64,000 nt of DNA from Campylobacter concisus (GCF_003048835.2 NZ_CP060705.1:806001-870000), one strand, 5' to 3'; positions 8,735 through 18,544 are shown, numbered from the stretch's first letter. Notes: generated by a model not told the origin, from the sequence alone. Translations and numbers: made by a program.

Positions 8735-9225
8735 AATTTGTTTCTATTATAATGGGAAGTAAAAGCGACTATGAGATCGTTAGCGAGGCGGCAAAGACTC
8801 TGGAGAAATTTGGCGTAAAATATGAACTGATAATCAGCTCAGCCCACAGAAGCCCAAAAAGAACTAGCGAATACGTCGCAAATGCCGAGAAAAAGGGTGC
8901 AAAAGTCTTCATCGCAGCTGCTGGCATGGCAGCTCACTTAGCTGGTGCGATCGCCGCAAACACAACAAAACCAGTGATCGGCATACCAATGGCTGGCTCA
9001 GCTCTAAGCGGCGTTGATGCACTTTACTCAACCGTGCAAATGCCAAGTGGCATGCCAGTGGCAACCCTAGCTATCGGCAAGGCTGGTGCGATAAATGCAG
9101 CCTATCTTGCGGTGCAAATTTTAGCCCTTGAAGATGAGGGGCTAGCAAATGCGCTAAAAGCCGACAGAGAGGCGAAGATAAAGGCTTTAGAGGATGATTC
9201 TTCAAAGATTGAAGTGATACTATAA
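8731..9225 (+). CDS. purE: N5-carboxyaminoimidazole ribonucleotide mutase
   Basis: De novo purine synthesis: converts N5-CAIR to CAIR. 164 aa, the usual class I PurE length. Motifs are MGSKSDYE at the N-terminus, SAHRSPKRT, the glycine/alanine-rich AAGMAAHLAGAIA, and PVIGIPMAGSALSGVDAL. The start overlaps the previous stop (ATGA), so it is probably translated by coupling. Confidence 0.95.
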   Translation: MKFVSIIMGSKSDYEIVSEAAKTLEKFGVKYELIISSAHRSPKRTSEYVANAEKKGAKVFIAAAGMAAHLAGAIAANTTKPVIGIPMAGSALSGVDALYSTVQMPSGMPVATLAIGKAGAINAAYLAVQILALEDEGLANALKADREAKIKALEDDSSKIEVIL

Positions 9226-9236
9226 AAGGAGAAGCG

Positions 9237-9710
9237 GTGCAGACCTATCTTGGAGTTGATGAATTTTGCAAACTTGTGCACTTGGAGCGCGAAGTTATCG
9301 AGGATATGATAAATCGTGGCGTTTTGAAAACCAAAGAGGAAAATGGAGAAATTTTGATAGAAGCGAGCGAGGGAACGATGAGCGTGGTGCCTAGTGTTTC
9401 GCAAAATTTATCTTTGCAGCCGCAAAGTCAAGATGGTTTTACCTTTGTTGAAAAGACGATCGGCACGATACTAAATTTACACGAAAAGGTGCTTGACGCA
9501 AAAGATGAGACGCTTGAAACCTTAAGAAATGAGAATAAATTTTTAAAAGAGGCGCTCATTTCGATGCAAGAGCTCTATGACGAGGATAGAAAAACGGTCG
9601 AAACACTTACAAAACAGCTTAAAATTTCACAAGATGAAGTTGAATTTCTAAAGCGAAAATACAAGCTCATGTGGAACCAAGCGGTTGAAAATTTTAACGG
9701 ACAAAAGTAG
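9237..9710 (+). CDS. Helix-turn-helix/coiled-coil protein (DUF3972-like, cj0703 position)
   Basis: 157 aa, GTG start preceded by AAAAGGAGAAGC. Residues 1-35 (YLGVDEFCKLVHLEREVIEDM) look like a small DNA-binding helix-turn-helix of the MerR/excisionase type. A linker follows, then a coiled coil over about 80-150 (LRNENKFLKEALISMQELYDED) ending in a basic KRKYKLMW. I believe this is the Campylobacter DUF3972 family, mainly because it occupies the cj0703 slot between purE and glyQ. The function is unknown. The architecture suggests a dimeric nucleoid or regulatory protein. Confidence 0.6.
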   Translation: MQTYLGVDEFCKLVHLEREVIEDMINRGVLKTKEENGEILIEASEGTMSVVPSVSQNLSLQPQSQDGFTFVEKTIGTILNLHEKVLDAKDETLETLRNENKFLKEALISMQELYDEDRKTVETLTKQLKISQDEVEFLKRKYKLMWNQAVENFNGQK

Positions 9711-9713
9711 TTT

Positions 9714-10130
9714 ATGAAGACTATAAATTTAGAAGATAGCTTTGAAATTTATGGAGTAAAAACTCGCACTAAAAATGAAGATGAAATGGACGGCAACGGT
9801 AAAATTCCAGCTTTATGGTCCAAATTTATGAGTGAATACTATGATGGCAAGAGTGAAATTTATAGTGTTTACTGTAACTACGAAAGTGATTTTAATGGAC
9901 ATTACGATAACTTCATCGGCACAATATCACGCCAAAAAGATAGTGAAAATTTAAATATACAAAGCGGAAAGTACGCTCTTTTTAGCTTTGCAAATGAGCC
10001 ACAAAATGTTGCAAAATTTTGGGATGAAATTTGGAGATATTTTGAAAGTAGCGAGCTAGAAAGAACCTATAAAACAGACTTTGAAAAATACCTAAAAAAT
10101 AAAATAGAAATTTATATATCAATAAAATAA
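9714..10130 (+). CDS. GyrI-like effector-binding domain protein
   Basis: 138-aa free-standing small-molecule-binding domain of the GyrI/AraC C-terminal type. The conserved order is visible: IPALWSKFM, then a [18 protein letters not shown] strand-turn with acidic residues, then GKYALFSF, the FWDEIWRYF helix, and the last strand KIEIYISIK. Such proteins bind hydrophobic or amphipathic ligands and sometimes act as multidrug sensors. It sits between the cj0703- and glyQ-equivalents, where C. jejuni has nothing as far as I recall, so it looks like a lineage-specific insertion. No DNA-binding domain is attached. Confidence 0.6.
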   Translation: MKTINLEDSFEIYGVKTRTKNEDEMDGNGKIPALWSKFMSEYYDGKSEIYSVYCNYESDFNGHYDNFIGTISRQKDSENLNIQSGKYALFSFANEPQNVAKFWDEIWRYFESSELERTYKTDFEKYLKNKIEIYISIK

Positions 10131-10140
10131 AAGGCAAAAA

Positions 10141-10995
10141 ATGACATTTTCACAAATAATACTAACGCTTCAAAACTATTGGCAAGAGCAAGGCTGCGTC
10201 ATACTTCAGCCATACGACATGCCAGCAGGTGCGGGCACATATCACCAAGCGACATTTTTAAGAAGCCTTGGACCAAAGCCATGGGCGACCGCATACGTAG
10301 CTCCAAGTCGCCGTCCGACTGATGGTAGATACGGCGAAAACCCAAACCGCCTTGGCGCTTACTATCAGTTTCAAGTGCTCATAAAACCAAGTCCAGAAAA
10401 TATCCAGGAGCTTTATCTAAAAAGCCTTGAAAGACTTGGTTTAAATTTGAAAAATCACGACATCCGCTTTGTCGAAGACAACTGGGAGAGCCCGACGCTG
10501 GGCGCTTGGGGGCTTGGTTGGGAGGTCTGGCTAGATGGCATGGAAGTGACGCAATTTACCTATTTTCAACAAGTTGGCGGCATCGCATGCGAGCTCATAT
10601 CTGGCGAGATAACATACGGCCTTGAGCGCTTAGCGATGTACTTGCAGGACGTAAATAGCGTCTACGACATCGTTTGGGACGACTCTAATGGCAACATCGT
10701 AACCTACGCCGACGTGCACAAACAAGGCGAGTACGAGTGGAGCAAATATAACTTTGAAGTGGCAAACGTTGATATGCTTTTTAACCAGTTTGAAAACGCA
10801 TTTGGCGAGTGCAAACGCTGCTTGGAGGCCAAAATTTCACTGCCAGCGTATGATTACTGCATGCTTGCAGCTCATACGTTTAACGTCCTTGACGCGCGCG
10901 GAGCGATCAGCGTGACGCAAAGACAAGACTACATCTTGAAAATTCGCGAGCTTGCAAAAGAGTGCGCGCTAACATATAAAGAGAGCTTAGAGTAA
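10141..10995 (+). CDS. glyQ: Glycyl-tRNA synthetase alpha subunit
   Basis: Catalytic alpha chain of the bacterial alpha2beta2 glycyl-tRNA synthetase. 284 aa is the normal length. It shows [38 protein letters not shown], the [17 protein letters not shown] class II motif and [19 protein letters not shown], among the most conserved stretches of the family. The beta subunit glyS is not nearby, as in other Campylobacter. AAAGGC precedes the ATG. Confidence 0.97.
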   Translation: MTFSQIILTLQNYWQEQGCVILQPYDMPAGAGTYHQATFLRSLGPKPWATAYVAPSRRPTDGRYGENPNRLGAYYQFQVLIKPSPENIQELYLKSLERLGLNLKNHDIRFVEDNWESPTLGAWGLGWEVWLDGMEVTQFTYFQQVGGIACELISGEITYGLERLAMYLQDVNSVYDIVWDDSNGNIVTYADVHKQGEYEWSKYNFEVANVDMLFNQFENAFGECKRCLEAKISLPAYDYCMLAAHTFNVLDARGAISVTQRQDYILKIRELAKECALTYKESLE

Positions 10996-11007
10996 AAGTA
11001 AAATTTG

Positions 11008-11730
11008 ATGAAAATAGCTGAAATTTATAAAATCTTAGATGAAATTTGCCCGTTTGCGAGCCAAGAGGGCTGGGATAATAGTGGCCTGCAGGTTGGCTCA
11101 TTTGACAGCGAATTTGAGCGAATTTATCTAAGCCTTGATCTTGATAGCGAGCTTTTGCAAAATGTCTTACCAAACTCGCTCATTATTACGCATCATCCGC
11201 TCATTTTTAAAGGGTTAAAGTGCCTAGACTACAGCCTCTATCCAAGCTCGCTCATAAGAGAGATGGTGATAAAAAATATCTCGCTCATCTCACTTCACAC
11301 AAATGCCGATCTTGCATTTTTAAATGAAAAATTTGTAACGCAGGTTTTGGGGCTTGAAATTTCAAGCAAAGAGGGCTTTTTGATCTACGCTGATGTGAAT
11401 ATGAAATTTAGCGAGCTTTGTAAATTTGTAAAAGAAAAACTTGGGCTAGAAAATTTAAGAGCCGTTCATGCAAAAGATGAAATTTCTAAAATTTGTATCT
11501 GTACTGGAAGTGGCGCAGATCTCATGCAAGATGTCAAAGCAGACGCCTTTTTAACGGGCGATCTAAAGTATCACCAAGCCCTTTATGCAAAGGAAAATGG
11601 ACTAAATTTGATCGACATAAACCACTATGAAAGCGAGCGTTATTTTAGTGATTTTTTAGCAAAATATTTGCAAAATCTAAAAATTGAAGTTATAATAAGC
11701 AATTCTAAAAACCCATTTACATATTGCTAA
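11008..11730 (+). CDS. Nif3-like dinuclear metal centre protein
   Basis: 240-aa NIF3/YbgI/YqfO-family protein, cytosolic, forming toroidal hexamers with a two-metal site. Some relatives are reported as GTP cyclohydrolase 1 type 2, but the role is not settled. Metal ligands are visible in ITHHPLIFKG, SLHTNADLA and the terminal INHYESER. The N-terminal WDNSGLQVG is typical. I start at the ATG at 11008 rather than the preceding TTG. The gene lies between glyQ and the zinc-ribbon gene as in C. jejuni cj0704-cj0706. Confidence 0.8.
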   Translation: MKIAEIYKILDEICPFASQEGWDNSGLQVGSFDSEFERIYLSLDLDSELLQNVLPNSLIITHHPLIFKGLKCLDYSLYPSSLIREMVIKNISLISLHTNADLAFLNEKFVTQVLGLEISSKEGFLIYADVNMKFSELCKFVKEKLGLENLRAVHAKDEISKICICTGSGADLMQDVKADAFLTGDLKYHQALYAKENGLNLIDINHYESERYFSDFLAKYLQNLKIEVIISNSKNPFTYC

Positions 11731-11747
11731 CAAAAAAAGGAAACATT

Positions 11748-12455
11748 ATGAATAAATATTTACAACAATTAGTTGAATTATCTGATCTTGACAAACAAAT
11801 AGACGGCTTCACGCCGCGTATACAAGAAGTAGAAAAAGCCTATAAAAGCATAGAAGAAGAGTGTGAAACTATAGCGGTTAATGCAGAAAGACTTGACGAA
11901 GAGGTAAATGATCTAAAATCACAAAAATCAGGCACAAACGCCCATATCGCAGAATTTAGCGCCAAGATCAAAGACGTAGCCAAAAAAAGCTCGAGCGCTA
12001 AAGGCGAAAAAGAGATAAAAGCGCTAGGTCTAGAAGAAGATATCGCAAAAGAGCAGCTTGAAGCAGCAAACGAAGAGATCGCTAGACTTGAAAAACTAAT
12101 AGACAATAAAAATGCTCAAAAAGATGAGCTAAATGCTAAAAAAACAGAGCTTGAAGGAAATTTAGAAAAGATAAAAAGCGAGGTTTCCTCTGAGCTTGAA
12201 AAGATCGAAAAAGAGCGCAAAGAGGTATATGCTAAAAAAGATAAACTTGTCGCTGCGATGAATCAAAAGATATTAGCATTTTACGAAAAGATCAGAAAAT
12301 GGGCTCACAACACAGCCGTTGTGCCTGTTAAAAAACAAGCTTGCTATGGTTGCTTTATGCAGATAAATGATAAAACTTTCTCTGCGGTTGTAAAAGGCGA
12401 AGATATCGTCACTTGCCCGCATTGTGGCAGAATTTTGTATAAACAAGAGCAATAA
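11748..12455 (+). CDS. Coiled-coil/C4 zinc-ribbon protein (HP0958/FlgZ-like)
   Basis: 235 aa: a long antiparallel coiled coil (about residues 10-175) followed by a C4 zinc ribbon with CYGCFMQI and CPHCGRIL. This is the architecture of Helicobacter HP0958 (FlgZ), which stabilises the flagellar sigma factor RpoN and affects flaA mRNA, and of C. jejuni Cj0706. Start ATG 11748 follows AAAAAAGGAAACATT; the in-frame TTG at 11724 would overlap the Nif3 gene. Together with the sigma54-like site near 63.65 kb it fits an RpoN-driven flagellar hierarchy. The specific role is by homology only. Confidence 0.75.
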   Translation: MNKYLQQLVELSDLDKQIDGFTPRIQEVEKAYKSIEEECETIAVNAERLDEEVNDLKSQKSGTNAHIAEFSAKIKDVAKKSSSAKGEKEIKALGLEEDIAKEQLEAANEEIARLEKLIDNKNAQKDELNAKKTELEGNLEKIKSEVSSELEKIEKERKEVYAKKDKLVAAMNQKILAFYEKIRKWAHNTAVVPVKKQACYGCFMQINDKTFSAVVKGEDIVTCPHCGRILYKQEQ

Positions 12456-12464
12456 CACACTTTC

Positions 12465-13601
12465 GTGATAATAATATATTATTTTTTAGCCTCAATACTC
12501 TATTTTTTTGGGGCTATTTTTCTACTTTTATTAAGTTTTAAAAAAAAGTATCGCAGATCGATCCCAGCACGTTTTTTTATCTTTAATAACCCCAAATTTC
12601 AAGACGCAGATGTGCATTTTCACGCTTGCTCGTTTGGCGAGGTGCAAGCGCTTAAGCCTTTGATGCAAAAATTTGACAGCAAGGCCATAAGCGTGGTGAC
12701 AAATACTGGCTTTGAAGCGGCAAGTAAAATTTGTTCTAACACAAGATTTTTGCCATTTGAAATTTTCTTGCCATTTTGGTTAAAAAAGAGCAAAATTTTA
12801 GTCATTTTTGAGGCAGAACTTTGGCTTATGCTAGTTTTTATGGCGAAGCTAAAAGGCAGCCGCGTGATCCTTATAAACGCAAGAATTTCAGATAGAAGCT
12901 ACAAAAGTTATTTAAAATTTGGTTTTTTTTACAAATATCTTTTTAAATTTATAGATACAATTTACGCCCAAAGCGAGCTTGATAAAGAGAGGCTAAAGTC
13001 GCTTGGAGCTGGCAAAATAGAGGTCGTTGGCAACATAAAAGCTGCATTTTTGCCAAGCGTGAGTAAAATTTATGAAAAGCCAAAAGCTAGGGTGATAGTA
13101 CTAGCAAGCACGCATGCGGGCGAAGAAGAGATGATTTTAGATAATTTAAATTTAAAAGAAAACGATCTATTAATCATCGCACCACGCCATCCTGAGAGAT
13201 TTGCAGAGGTGGAAAAGCTAGCTAGCGACTACGCTAAAAAGCATGATTTTAGCTTTGCTAAATTTAGCCAAACGCATAAATTTGATGCTAAAGTAAATTT
13301 GCTTGATACTTTAGGCGAGCTTGTAAATGTCTATGCCATTAGCGATATAGTCGTGCTTGGAGGCAGTTTTGTGCCAAATATCGGCGGGCATAATCCAATC
13401 GAGTGCGCTAAATTTAACCCAGTGATAATTAGCGGCGAGTTTATATTTAACCAAAAGGCGTTATTTGGCTTAGTTGAAAACATCTACATCGCAAAAGCAA
13501 GCGAGATCGGCGGCATAATGGGTAGTGACGCCAAAAAGAGCAAGATCACCGTGCAAGCAAGCGCTGATGCGATCATAGAAGATATAAGGAGCACTTTATG
13601 A
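12465..13601 (+). CDS. waaA: 3-deoxy-D-manno-octulosonic acid (Kdo) transferase
   Basis: Attaches Kdo to lipid A precursor at the inner face of the cytoplasmic membrane. 378 aa with an N-terminal membrane anchor (about residues 3-25). Family motifs are HACSFGEVQAL, VTNTGFEAA, LINARISDRSYKSY, and the GT-B donor site GGSFVPNIGGHNPIE. GTG start with no obvious ribosome site, suggesting coupling to the upstream gene. Overlaps the following pseudouridine synthase by ATGA. Confidence 0.92.
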   Translation: MIIIYYFLASILYFFGAIFLLLLSFKKKYRRSIPARFFIFNNPKFQDADVHFHACSFGEVQALKPLMQKFDSKAISVVTNTGFEAASKICSNTRFLPFEIFLPFWLKKSKILVIFEAELWLMLVFMAKLKGSRVILINARISDRSYKSYLKFGFFYKYLFKFIDTIYAQSELDKERLKSLGAGKIEVVGNIKAAFLPSVSKIYEKPKARVIVLASTHAGEEEMILDNLNLKENDLLIIAPRHPERFAEVEKLASDYAKKHDFSFAKFSQTHKFDAKVNLLDTLGELVNVYAISDIVVLGGSFVPNIGGHNPIECAKFNPVIISGEFIFNQKALFGLVENIYIAKASEIGGIMGSDAKKSKITVQASADAIIEDIRSTL

Positions 13602-14356
13602 GTGAAGAAAAAGCGTATAAAATTTTAGCCAAACAAAAAAATATCTCAAACAACGAGGCAAAGGAGCTAATCGACAGCGGACTAGTCTATGCCAAGGGGC
13701 AAAAGGTGATGATAGCTCGTGCCTTGATGAGTGAAAATACTAAATTTAACGTCGAAGATATGCCAAAGCCAAGCGTTATCTTTGAAGATGAAAATTTAAT
13801 AGCCATCAATAAACCAGCTGCAATAACTAGTGAAAAAATCAGCCAAATGTATAAATTTCCACTCCTTCATAGGCTAGATAAAGACACAAGCGGCGTGCTG
13901 CTTCTTGTAAAAAATGATGAATTTGCAAGCCTTGCCATAAATGAGTTTAAAAAGATGAAGGTTGAGAAAATTTACGTGGCCGCAGTTAGGGGCATCATGA
14001 GCGAGGAGGTTGTCGTAAATGAGCCGATCTTAACGATAAAAAATAAAAATGGCGCCATTTCGAAGATATCAAAAGATGGCAAAGAGGCGATCAGTGAAAT
14101 TTCACCGCTCATGGTTGTGGGCAAAAAAACGCTGGTAAAAGTTGCCATAAAAACAGGTAGGACGCATCAGATAAGGGTGCATTTGGCTAGTTTAAATTTA
14201 CCTATCGTTGGCGATGAGAAATACGGCAAAAATAGAGCAAATAGAATGTTTTTACATGCTTATTCTATCGCGCTTTTAAATTATAAATTCAAAGCGCCGA
14301 TTCCAAAAGAATTTAACTCTCTTGGATTTGAGATATCTAATAAATTTGAAATTTAA
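13598..14356 (+). CDS. RluA-family pseudouridine synthase
   Basis: 252 aa. An S4-like N-terminal RNA-binding segment (KILAKQKNISNNEAKELIDSG) precedes the catalytic domain with the signature HRLDKDTSGVLLLVKN, which contains the catalytic aspartate. The closing motif GRTHQIRVHLA is also present. It modifies uridines in rRNA or tRNA; the exact site (RluC, RluD or TruC type) cannot be told. ATGA overlap with waaA shows coupling. Equivalent to C. jejuni Cj0708 by position. Confidence 0.88.
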   Translation: MSEEKAYKILAKQKNISNNEAKELIDSGLVYAKGQKVMIARALMSENTKFNVEDMPKPSVIFEDENLIAINKPAAITSEKISQMYKFPLLHRLDKDTSGVLLLVKNDEFASLAINEFKKMKVEKIYVAAVRGIMSEEVVVNEPILTIKNKNGAISKISKDGKEAISEISPLMVVGKKTLVKVAIKTGRTHQIRVHLASLNLPIVGDEKYGKNRANRMFLHAYSIALLNYKFKAPIPKEFNSLGFEISNKFEI

Positions 14357-14418
14357 AGAGCAATAAAGAAATTATTTAGTAATATACGCCCTTTAATAAC
14401 AACTTAGAAAGGTGATTA

Positions 14419-15759
14419 GTGTTCGAACAAATTAGCGAGTCTTTTAGATTAGCCGTTAGTAAGATACGTTTTGTAGATGACGAGAAAGCTCTAAAAAACG
14501 CACTTGACGTGCTTAAAAAAGCTCTTTTAAAAGCTGATGTTCACCATAAAGTCACCAAAGATCTACTCGCGTCTATCGAAAGCGAACTAAAGCAAACTGG
14601 CGTTGGCCAAAAGAATTTCCTAGATGCGATTAAGTCAAATTTAACGACTATCTTAACAGCACCTGGCAACCAAGGCTTTGTCTATGCGCCAGTTGCACCG
14701 ACTATCGTTTTGATGGCTGGTTTGCAAGGTAGTGGCAAAACAACAACAACTATCAAGCTTGCAAACTATCTAAAACTAAGAAAGAAAAAAGTTTTAGTTG
14801 CGGCCTGCGACTTGCAAAGATTAGCGGCGGTTGAGCAGCTAAGACAGCTCTGCGTTGCAAACGAGATCGATCTTTTTTATATAGAAAATGAAAACAACCC
14901 TATAAAAGTAGCAAAAGAGGCACTAGAAAAGGCAAAAAGTGGCCTTTATGATGTACTTTTGGTGGATACTGCTGGCCGTCTTGCGATCGATGAAAAGTTG
15001 ATGCAAGAGATAAAAGATGTAAAAAATGCGATAAATCCACATGAAATTTTCTATGTGGCTGACGCCATGAGTGGTCAAGACGCCGTAAAGACAGCTACAA
15101 GTTTTAATGAAATTTTAGGAATTTCTGGAGTTATTCTTTCTAAATTTGACTCTGACTCAAAGGGTGGCGTAGCTATTAGTATCGCTAAACAGCTAAATAT
15201 CCCACTAAGATTTGTTGGTACTGGTGAGAAAGTAGCTGATATCGAGAGCTTTATACCAGACCGCATCGTAAGTCGTATAATGGGCGAGGGTGACTTAGCC
15301 ACTTTGGTTGAGAAAACATCGACTATTATAGATGAGAAAGAGGCAAAACGCCTAAATCAAAAGATAAAAAAAGGCCAGTTTAATTTTAATGACTTTTTAG
15401 ATCAAATGGAAAGCGTTAAAAAGCTTGGTAGTATGAAATCTTTGATGGGGATGATACCTGGACTTTCAGGACTTGCAAATCAGATAAAAGATATAGATCT
15501 TGATAATTCAAAAGAAATTTTGCATATTAAGGCTATGATAAATTCTATGACGCAAAAAGAGCGTGAAAATCCAGACCTTTTAAACAATAGCAGAAAAAGG
15601 CGTTTAGCAGCTGGCTCTGGACTATCTCAAGTAGAGGTAAATCGCTTTTTAAAGCAGTTTGAAAATGCCTCAAAGCTTGCTAAGAAATTTTCAGGAAAAG
15701 GCGGAGCAAAAGGACTTGCAAATATGCTTTCTCAAGTAAATTTAAAAAGACCTGTTTGA
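14419..15759 (+). CDS. ffh: Signal recognition particle GTPase Ffh (SRP54)
   Basis: Co-translational targeting of membrane proteins together with 4.5S RNA and FtsY. 446 aa: an N domain, a G domain with [21 protein letters not shown] and [10 protein letters not shown], and a methionine-rich M domain ([10 protein letters not shown], then [20 protein letters not shown] in part) that holds the SRP RNA. GTG start with GAAAGGTG upstream. The gene is followed closely by rpsP, the usual ffh-rpsP-rimM-trmD-rplS arrangement. Confidence 0.97.
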   Translation: MFEQISESFRLAVSKIRFVDDEKALKNALDVLKKALLKADVHHKVTKDLLASIESELKQTGVGQKNFLDAIKSNLTTILTAPGNQGFVYAPVAPTIVLMAGLQGSGKTTTTIKLANYLKLRKKKVLVAACDLQRLAAVEQLRQLCVANEIDLFYIENENNPIKVAKEALEKAKSGLYDVLLVDTAGRLAIDEKLMQEIKDVKNAINPHEIFYVADAMSGQDAVKTATSFNEILGISGVILSKFDSDSKGGVAISIAKQLNIPLRFVGTGEKVADIESFIPDRIVSRIMGEGDLATLVEKTSTIIDEKEAKRLNQKIKKGQFNFNDFLDQMESVKKLGSMKSLMGMIPGLSGLANQIKDIDLDNSKEILHIKAMINSMTQKERENPDLLNNSRKRRLAAGSGLSQVEVNRFLKQFENASKLAKKFSGKGGAKGLANMLSQVNLKRPV

Positions 15760-15830
15760 TAAAAGGGTTTAAATTTGGATATTTGTTATCTAAATTTAAG
15801 CTTTATTTAAAAACAAGAGGAGAATATAAT

Positions 15831-16058
15831 ATGGCAACAGTAGTAAGACTAACAAGAATGGGACGTAAAAAAAGACCTTTTTATCGTATAGTTGTTACAG
15901 ATAGCAGAAAAAGACGCGATAGCGGTTGGATAGAGAGCATTGGTTATTACAACCCTATGGTTGAGCCAAATGTTATAAATTTCAACAAAGAGAGATTGGA
16001 TTACTGGAAAAGCGTCGGTGCTAAACTTAGCGACAGAGTTGCGCAAATTACAAAATAA
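15831..16058 (+). CDS. rpsP: 30S ribosomal protein S16
   Basis: 75 aa, beginning [20 protein letters not shown], with the conserved SRRDG-type loop as [18 protein letters not shown] (positions 20-37). ATG 15831 is preceded by AAGAGGAGAA. The open frame extends upstream to 15756, but that part overlaps ffh and is not S16. Stop overlaps the khpA start (TAATG). Confidence 0.98.
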   Translation: MATVVRLTRMGRKKRPFYRIVVTDSRKRRDSGWIESIGYYNPMVEPNVINFNKERLDYWKSVGAKLSDRVAQITK

Positions 16059-16300
16059 TGGTTGAAAATTTTTTATACGAATACGCCAAGCTGATAGCTG
16101 ATTTTCCTGAAAAGGTAACTATTGAGCGTCAAGAGCTTGGTGAAAATTTTGTCGAGATCATTATAAGTGCCGATAAGGTTGATACCGGAAAGCTTATCGG
16201 TAAAGACGGCAAAATGATAAATGCCATAAAGACCGTTATTATCGGCTGTAAAGCCAAAGACAATACAAGTTATAGAGTAACGGTAAAAGCTATTGAATAG
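16058..16300 (+). CDS. khpA: KH-domain RNA-binding protein KhpA
   Basis: 80-aa single KH domain. The GxxG loop appears as IGKDGKMINAIKTVI, following VTIERQELGENFVEIIIS. KhpA-type proteins bind diverse RNAs, and the gene is typically wedged between rpsP and rimM as here. ATG overlaps the rpsP stop by one base. Its own stop lies inside the start region of rimM. Confidence 0.9.
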   Translation: MVENFLYEYAKLIADFPEKVTIERQELGENFVEIIISADKVDTGKLIGKDGKMINAIKTVIIGCKAKDNTSYRVTVKAIE

Positions 16301-16823
16301 TGATATTGTTGAAGTCGCTACCATCGGGAGATGTGTTGGTTTAAAGGGCTATTTAAAGCTTCACAACAAGAGCGACTTCCCAGAACAATTTAAAAAAGGC
16401 GCAATCTTTTTTGATAAAAACAATGATCAGCTCATCATAAAAGACTATAATAGGCAAAAAGAGCTGGTTTTGTTTGAAAATTTTGATGACTTAGACCTTG
16501 CCAAAACACTCGTAAATAGAACTATCTACACTACAAAAGAGCTCACTAGAAAAAACTGCAAGTTAAAAAAAGATGAATTTTTTCAGTTTGATATTATTGG
16601 ATTAAAAGTTGTAGAAAATGGTGAAATTTTGGGCATTGTAGAAGATATCCAAGATAATTTTGCAAATTCACTTTTATACATAAAAACAGACGAAGAGCTT
16701 ATCGTAGACGGCAAACCAAAGAATTTCTACATTCCATATTTGGAGCATTTTATCGAAACTGTAAATTTGGAAAGCGGAGAGATTTTGGTAAAAGGCGCTA
16801 GAGATATCTTAGAAAATTCATGA
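16293..16823 (+). CDS. rimM: Ribosome maturation factor RimM
   Basis: 176 aa; assists 30S subunit head assembly and binds S19. The RimM N domain shows [19 protein letters not shown]. The PRC-barrel domain is in the C-terminal half ([20 protein letters not shown], later [16 protein letters not shown]). The TTG start at 16293 overlaps khpA by eight bases, and it puts four residues before IVEVA, matching the length of other Campylobacter RimM. No ATG/GTG alternative is in frame. Overlaps trmD by ATGA. Confidence 0.93.
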   Translation: MNSDIVEVATIGRCVGLKGYLKLHNKSDFPEQFKKGAIFFDKNNDQLIIKDYNRQKELVLFENFDDLDLAKTLVNRTIYTTKELTRKNCKLKKDEFFQFDIIGLKVVENGEILGIVEDIQDNFANSLLYIKTDEELIVDGKPKNFYIPYLEHFIETVNLESGEILVKGARDILENS

Positions 16824-17512
16824 AATTTACATTTATTACACTTTTTGAAAATTTAGTCAAACCTTACTTTTGTGATTCTATTTTAAAACGTGCGATTAGT
16901 AATAAATTTATAGAAATTGATTTTATAAATCCAAGAAATTTTACCAACGATAAGCATAATAAAGTTGATGATTACATGATCGGAGGCGGAGCAGGGCTTT
17001 TGATGTTTCCACAGCCTTTGGATGAGTCGATCAAATTTGTAAAAGAAAAAGATAAAAATGTTCACGTGATCTTTTTGACACCAGCTGGTAAAAAATTTAA
17101 CCAAAATGACGCAAAAAGACTTTCCAAAAAAGATCATGTTTGCTTTGTTTGCAGCAGATATGAAGGTCTTGATGAGAGAGTTGTTGAGCTTTGGGCGGAC
17201 GAAGTTTTTTGCATAGGTGATTTTATTTTAACTGGCGGAGAGCTTCCAGCGCTTTGTATGAGTGACGCGATATCAAGAAACGTGCCTGGTGTTTTAGGAA
17301 ACGACATGAGCCTTGAAGTAGAGAGCTTTGAGGACAATCTACTTGAAGCTCCATCTTTTACAAAACCTGATAATTTTAAATCTATCTTTGTGGTTTCAGA
17401 GTTTTTAAAGGGTAATCATGCTAAAATCCACAATTTAAAAAACAAGATGGCTCACTGCAAAACAAGGTACTTTCGCCCTGATTTATATCAAAAGCTAAAG
17501 CCACATAAATAA
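16820..17512 (+). CDS. trmD: tRNA (guanine-N1)-methyltransferase TrmD
   Basis: Methylates G37 in tRNAs reading CNN codons, preventing +1 frameshifting. 230 aa. The SPOUT knot motifs are visible: [14 protein letters not shown], the [11 protein letters not shown] active-site loop with the conserved ERV, and [14 protein letters not shown]. Start overlaps the rimM stop (ATGA) and the gene is followed after eight bases by rplS. Confidence 0.97.
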   Translation: MKFTFITLFENLVKPYFCDSILKRAISNKFIEIDFINPRNFTNDKHNKVDDYMIGGGAGLLMFPQPLDESIKFVKEKDKNVHVIFLTPAGKKFNQNDAKRLSKKDHVCFVCSRYEGLDERVVELWADEVFCIGDFILTGGELPALCMSDAISRNVPGVLGNDMSLEVESFEDNLLEAPSFTKPDNFKSIFVVSEFLKGNHAKIHNLKNKMAHCKTRYFRPDLYQKLKPHK

Positions 17513-17520
17513 GGAAAAAC

Positions 17521-17877
17521 ATGAGAAATAAATACATTGAAGCGTTTGAAAATGCTCAAATTGCTGGTAAGAATATCCCTGACTTCCGTGCAGGTGATAC
17601 ATTGCGTGTGGCTACTCGTATTCATGAGGGCGACAAAACAAGAATTCAAAATTTTGAAGGCATTTGTATAGCTAGACGTGGTAGCGGTACTGGCGAAACA
17701 TTTATTATCAGAAAAATCGGTGCTAATAGTGTTGGTGTTGAGAGAATTTTCCCAATATTTAGCGACTCTATAGAAGAGATAAAGGTTCTTAGAAAAGGTC
17801 GTGTTAGAAGAGCTAAACTATTCTATCTACGCGAACTACGCGGTAAAGCAGCTAAGATCCGCGAACTTAGAAAATAA
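17521..17877 (+). CDS. rplS: 50S ribosomal protein L19
   Basis: 118 aa, normal length. Conserved [41 protein letters not shown] and the C-terminal [20 protein letters not shown] are present. It is the last gene of the ffh-rplS cluster and ends nine bases before a terminator hairpin. Confidence 0.98.
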   Translation: MRNKYIEAFENAQIAGKNIPDFRAGDTLRVATRIHEGDKTRIQNFEGICIARRGSGTGETFIIRKIGANSVGVERIFPIFSDSIEEIKVLRKGRVRRAKLFYLRELRGKAAKIRELRK

Positions 17878-17885
17878 AACTTTTT

Positions 17886-17903
17886 CCCTGAAATTTTTCA
17901 GGG
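17886..17903 (+). terminator. Terminator of the ffh-rplS operon
   Basis: CCCTGAA-ATTT-TTCAGGG stem-loop just after rplS, followed by a T/C-rich run rather than a pure U tract. Confidence 0.65.
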
Positions 17904-18014
17904 ATTCTCTTCTCTAAACCATTTTAAAATAATTTTTATATTACTCCATATTTATACTTCATTAATCACTCTTTGCTAGAATTTTACCTCAAATTTTACT
18001 TTTAAGGAATGGAA

Positions 18015-18536
18015 ATGAAAAAGATTTTGATTTCACTTGCAGCTATTGCATCTTTGGCTATGGCAGCAATCAATCTAAACACAGCTACTAAAGAGGAGCT
18101 TATGAGCCTTGATGGCATTGGCAGTGCGAAAGCAGATGCGATCATTGAGTATAGAAAAGCAAATAAATTTAACTCAATCGACGATCTCAAAAATGTAAAT
18201 GGCATCGGCGATAAAACTTTTGATAACCTAAAGGGTGAAATTTCTACTACTGGCAAGAGCGAAGTAAGCGAAAAAGCAAAAGCTAGTAAGAAGAAAATGG
18301 ATGAGGCAAAAGACGAGATGAAAGAAAAAATTTCTGATAAAAAAGATAAATTTAAAAAGAAAGCTTCTAAAAGTAAAGAAGAGCTAACTTCTAACAAAGA
18401 AGGTGAAACTAGCATAAGTGAAAAAGCAAAAGATGAAAAAGATAAAGTTGTTGATAAAGTAAAAGAAAAGAAAGAAAAAGCCGCTTCAAAAGCTAAATCT
18501 AAAAAAGAAAAACTTAAAGAGAAACTAGAGAAATAA
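18015..18536 (+). CDS. ComEA-like helix-hairpin-helix protein with long charged tail
   Basis: 173 aa. A Sec signal peptide (MKKILISLAAIASLAMAA) is followed by one ComEA domain: INLNTATKEELMSLDGIGSAKA and VNGIGDKTFDNL carry the two HhH turns that bind double-stranded DNA. The closest known role is periplasmic DNA uptake in natural transformation. The last ~105 residues are almost entirely Lys, Glu, Asp, Ala and Ser in KEKAKD/KDKFKKKA-like repeats, which typical ComEA proteins of 80-110 aa lack. I start at ATG 18015 because AAGGAA is seven bases upstream; ATG 18009 is too close. It is monocistronic with its own terminator. Confidence 0.8.
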   Translation: MKKILISLAAIASLAMAAINLNTATKEELMSLDGIGSAKADAIIEYRKANKFNSIDDLKNVNGIGDKTFDNLKGEISTTGKSEVSEKAKASKKKMDEAKDEMKEKISDKKDKFKKKASKSKEELTSNKEGETSISEKAKDEKDKVVDKVKEKKEKAASKAKSKKEKLKEKLEK

Positions 18537-18544
18537 AATATTTT

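Noticed and set aside
18002-18415. 137-codon hydrophobic frame antisense to the ComEA-like gene
   Set aside because: Produced by Lys/Glu codons read backwards as Leu/Phe/Ser; the sense strand has a signal peptide and HhH motifs.
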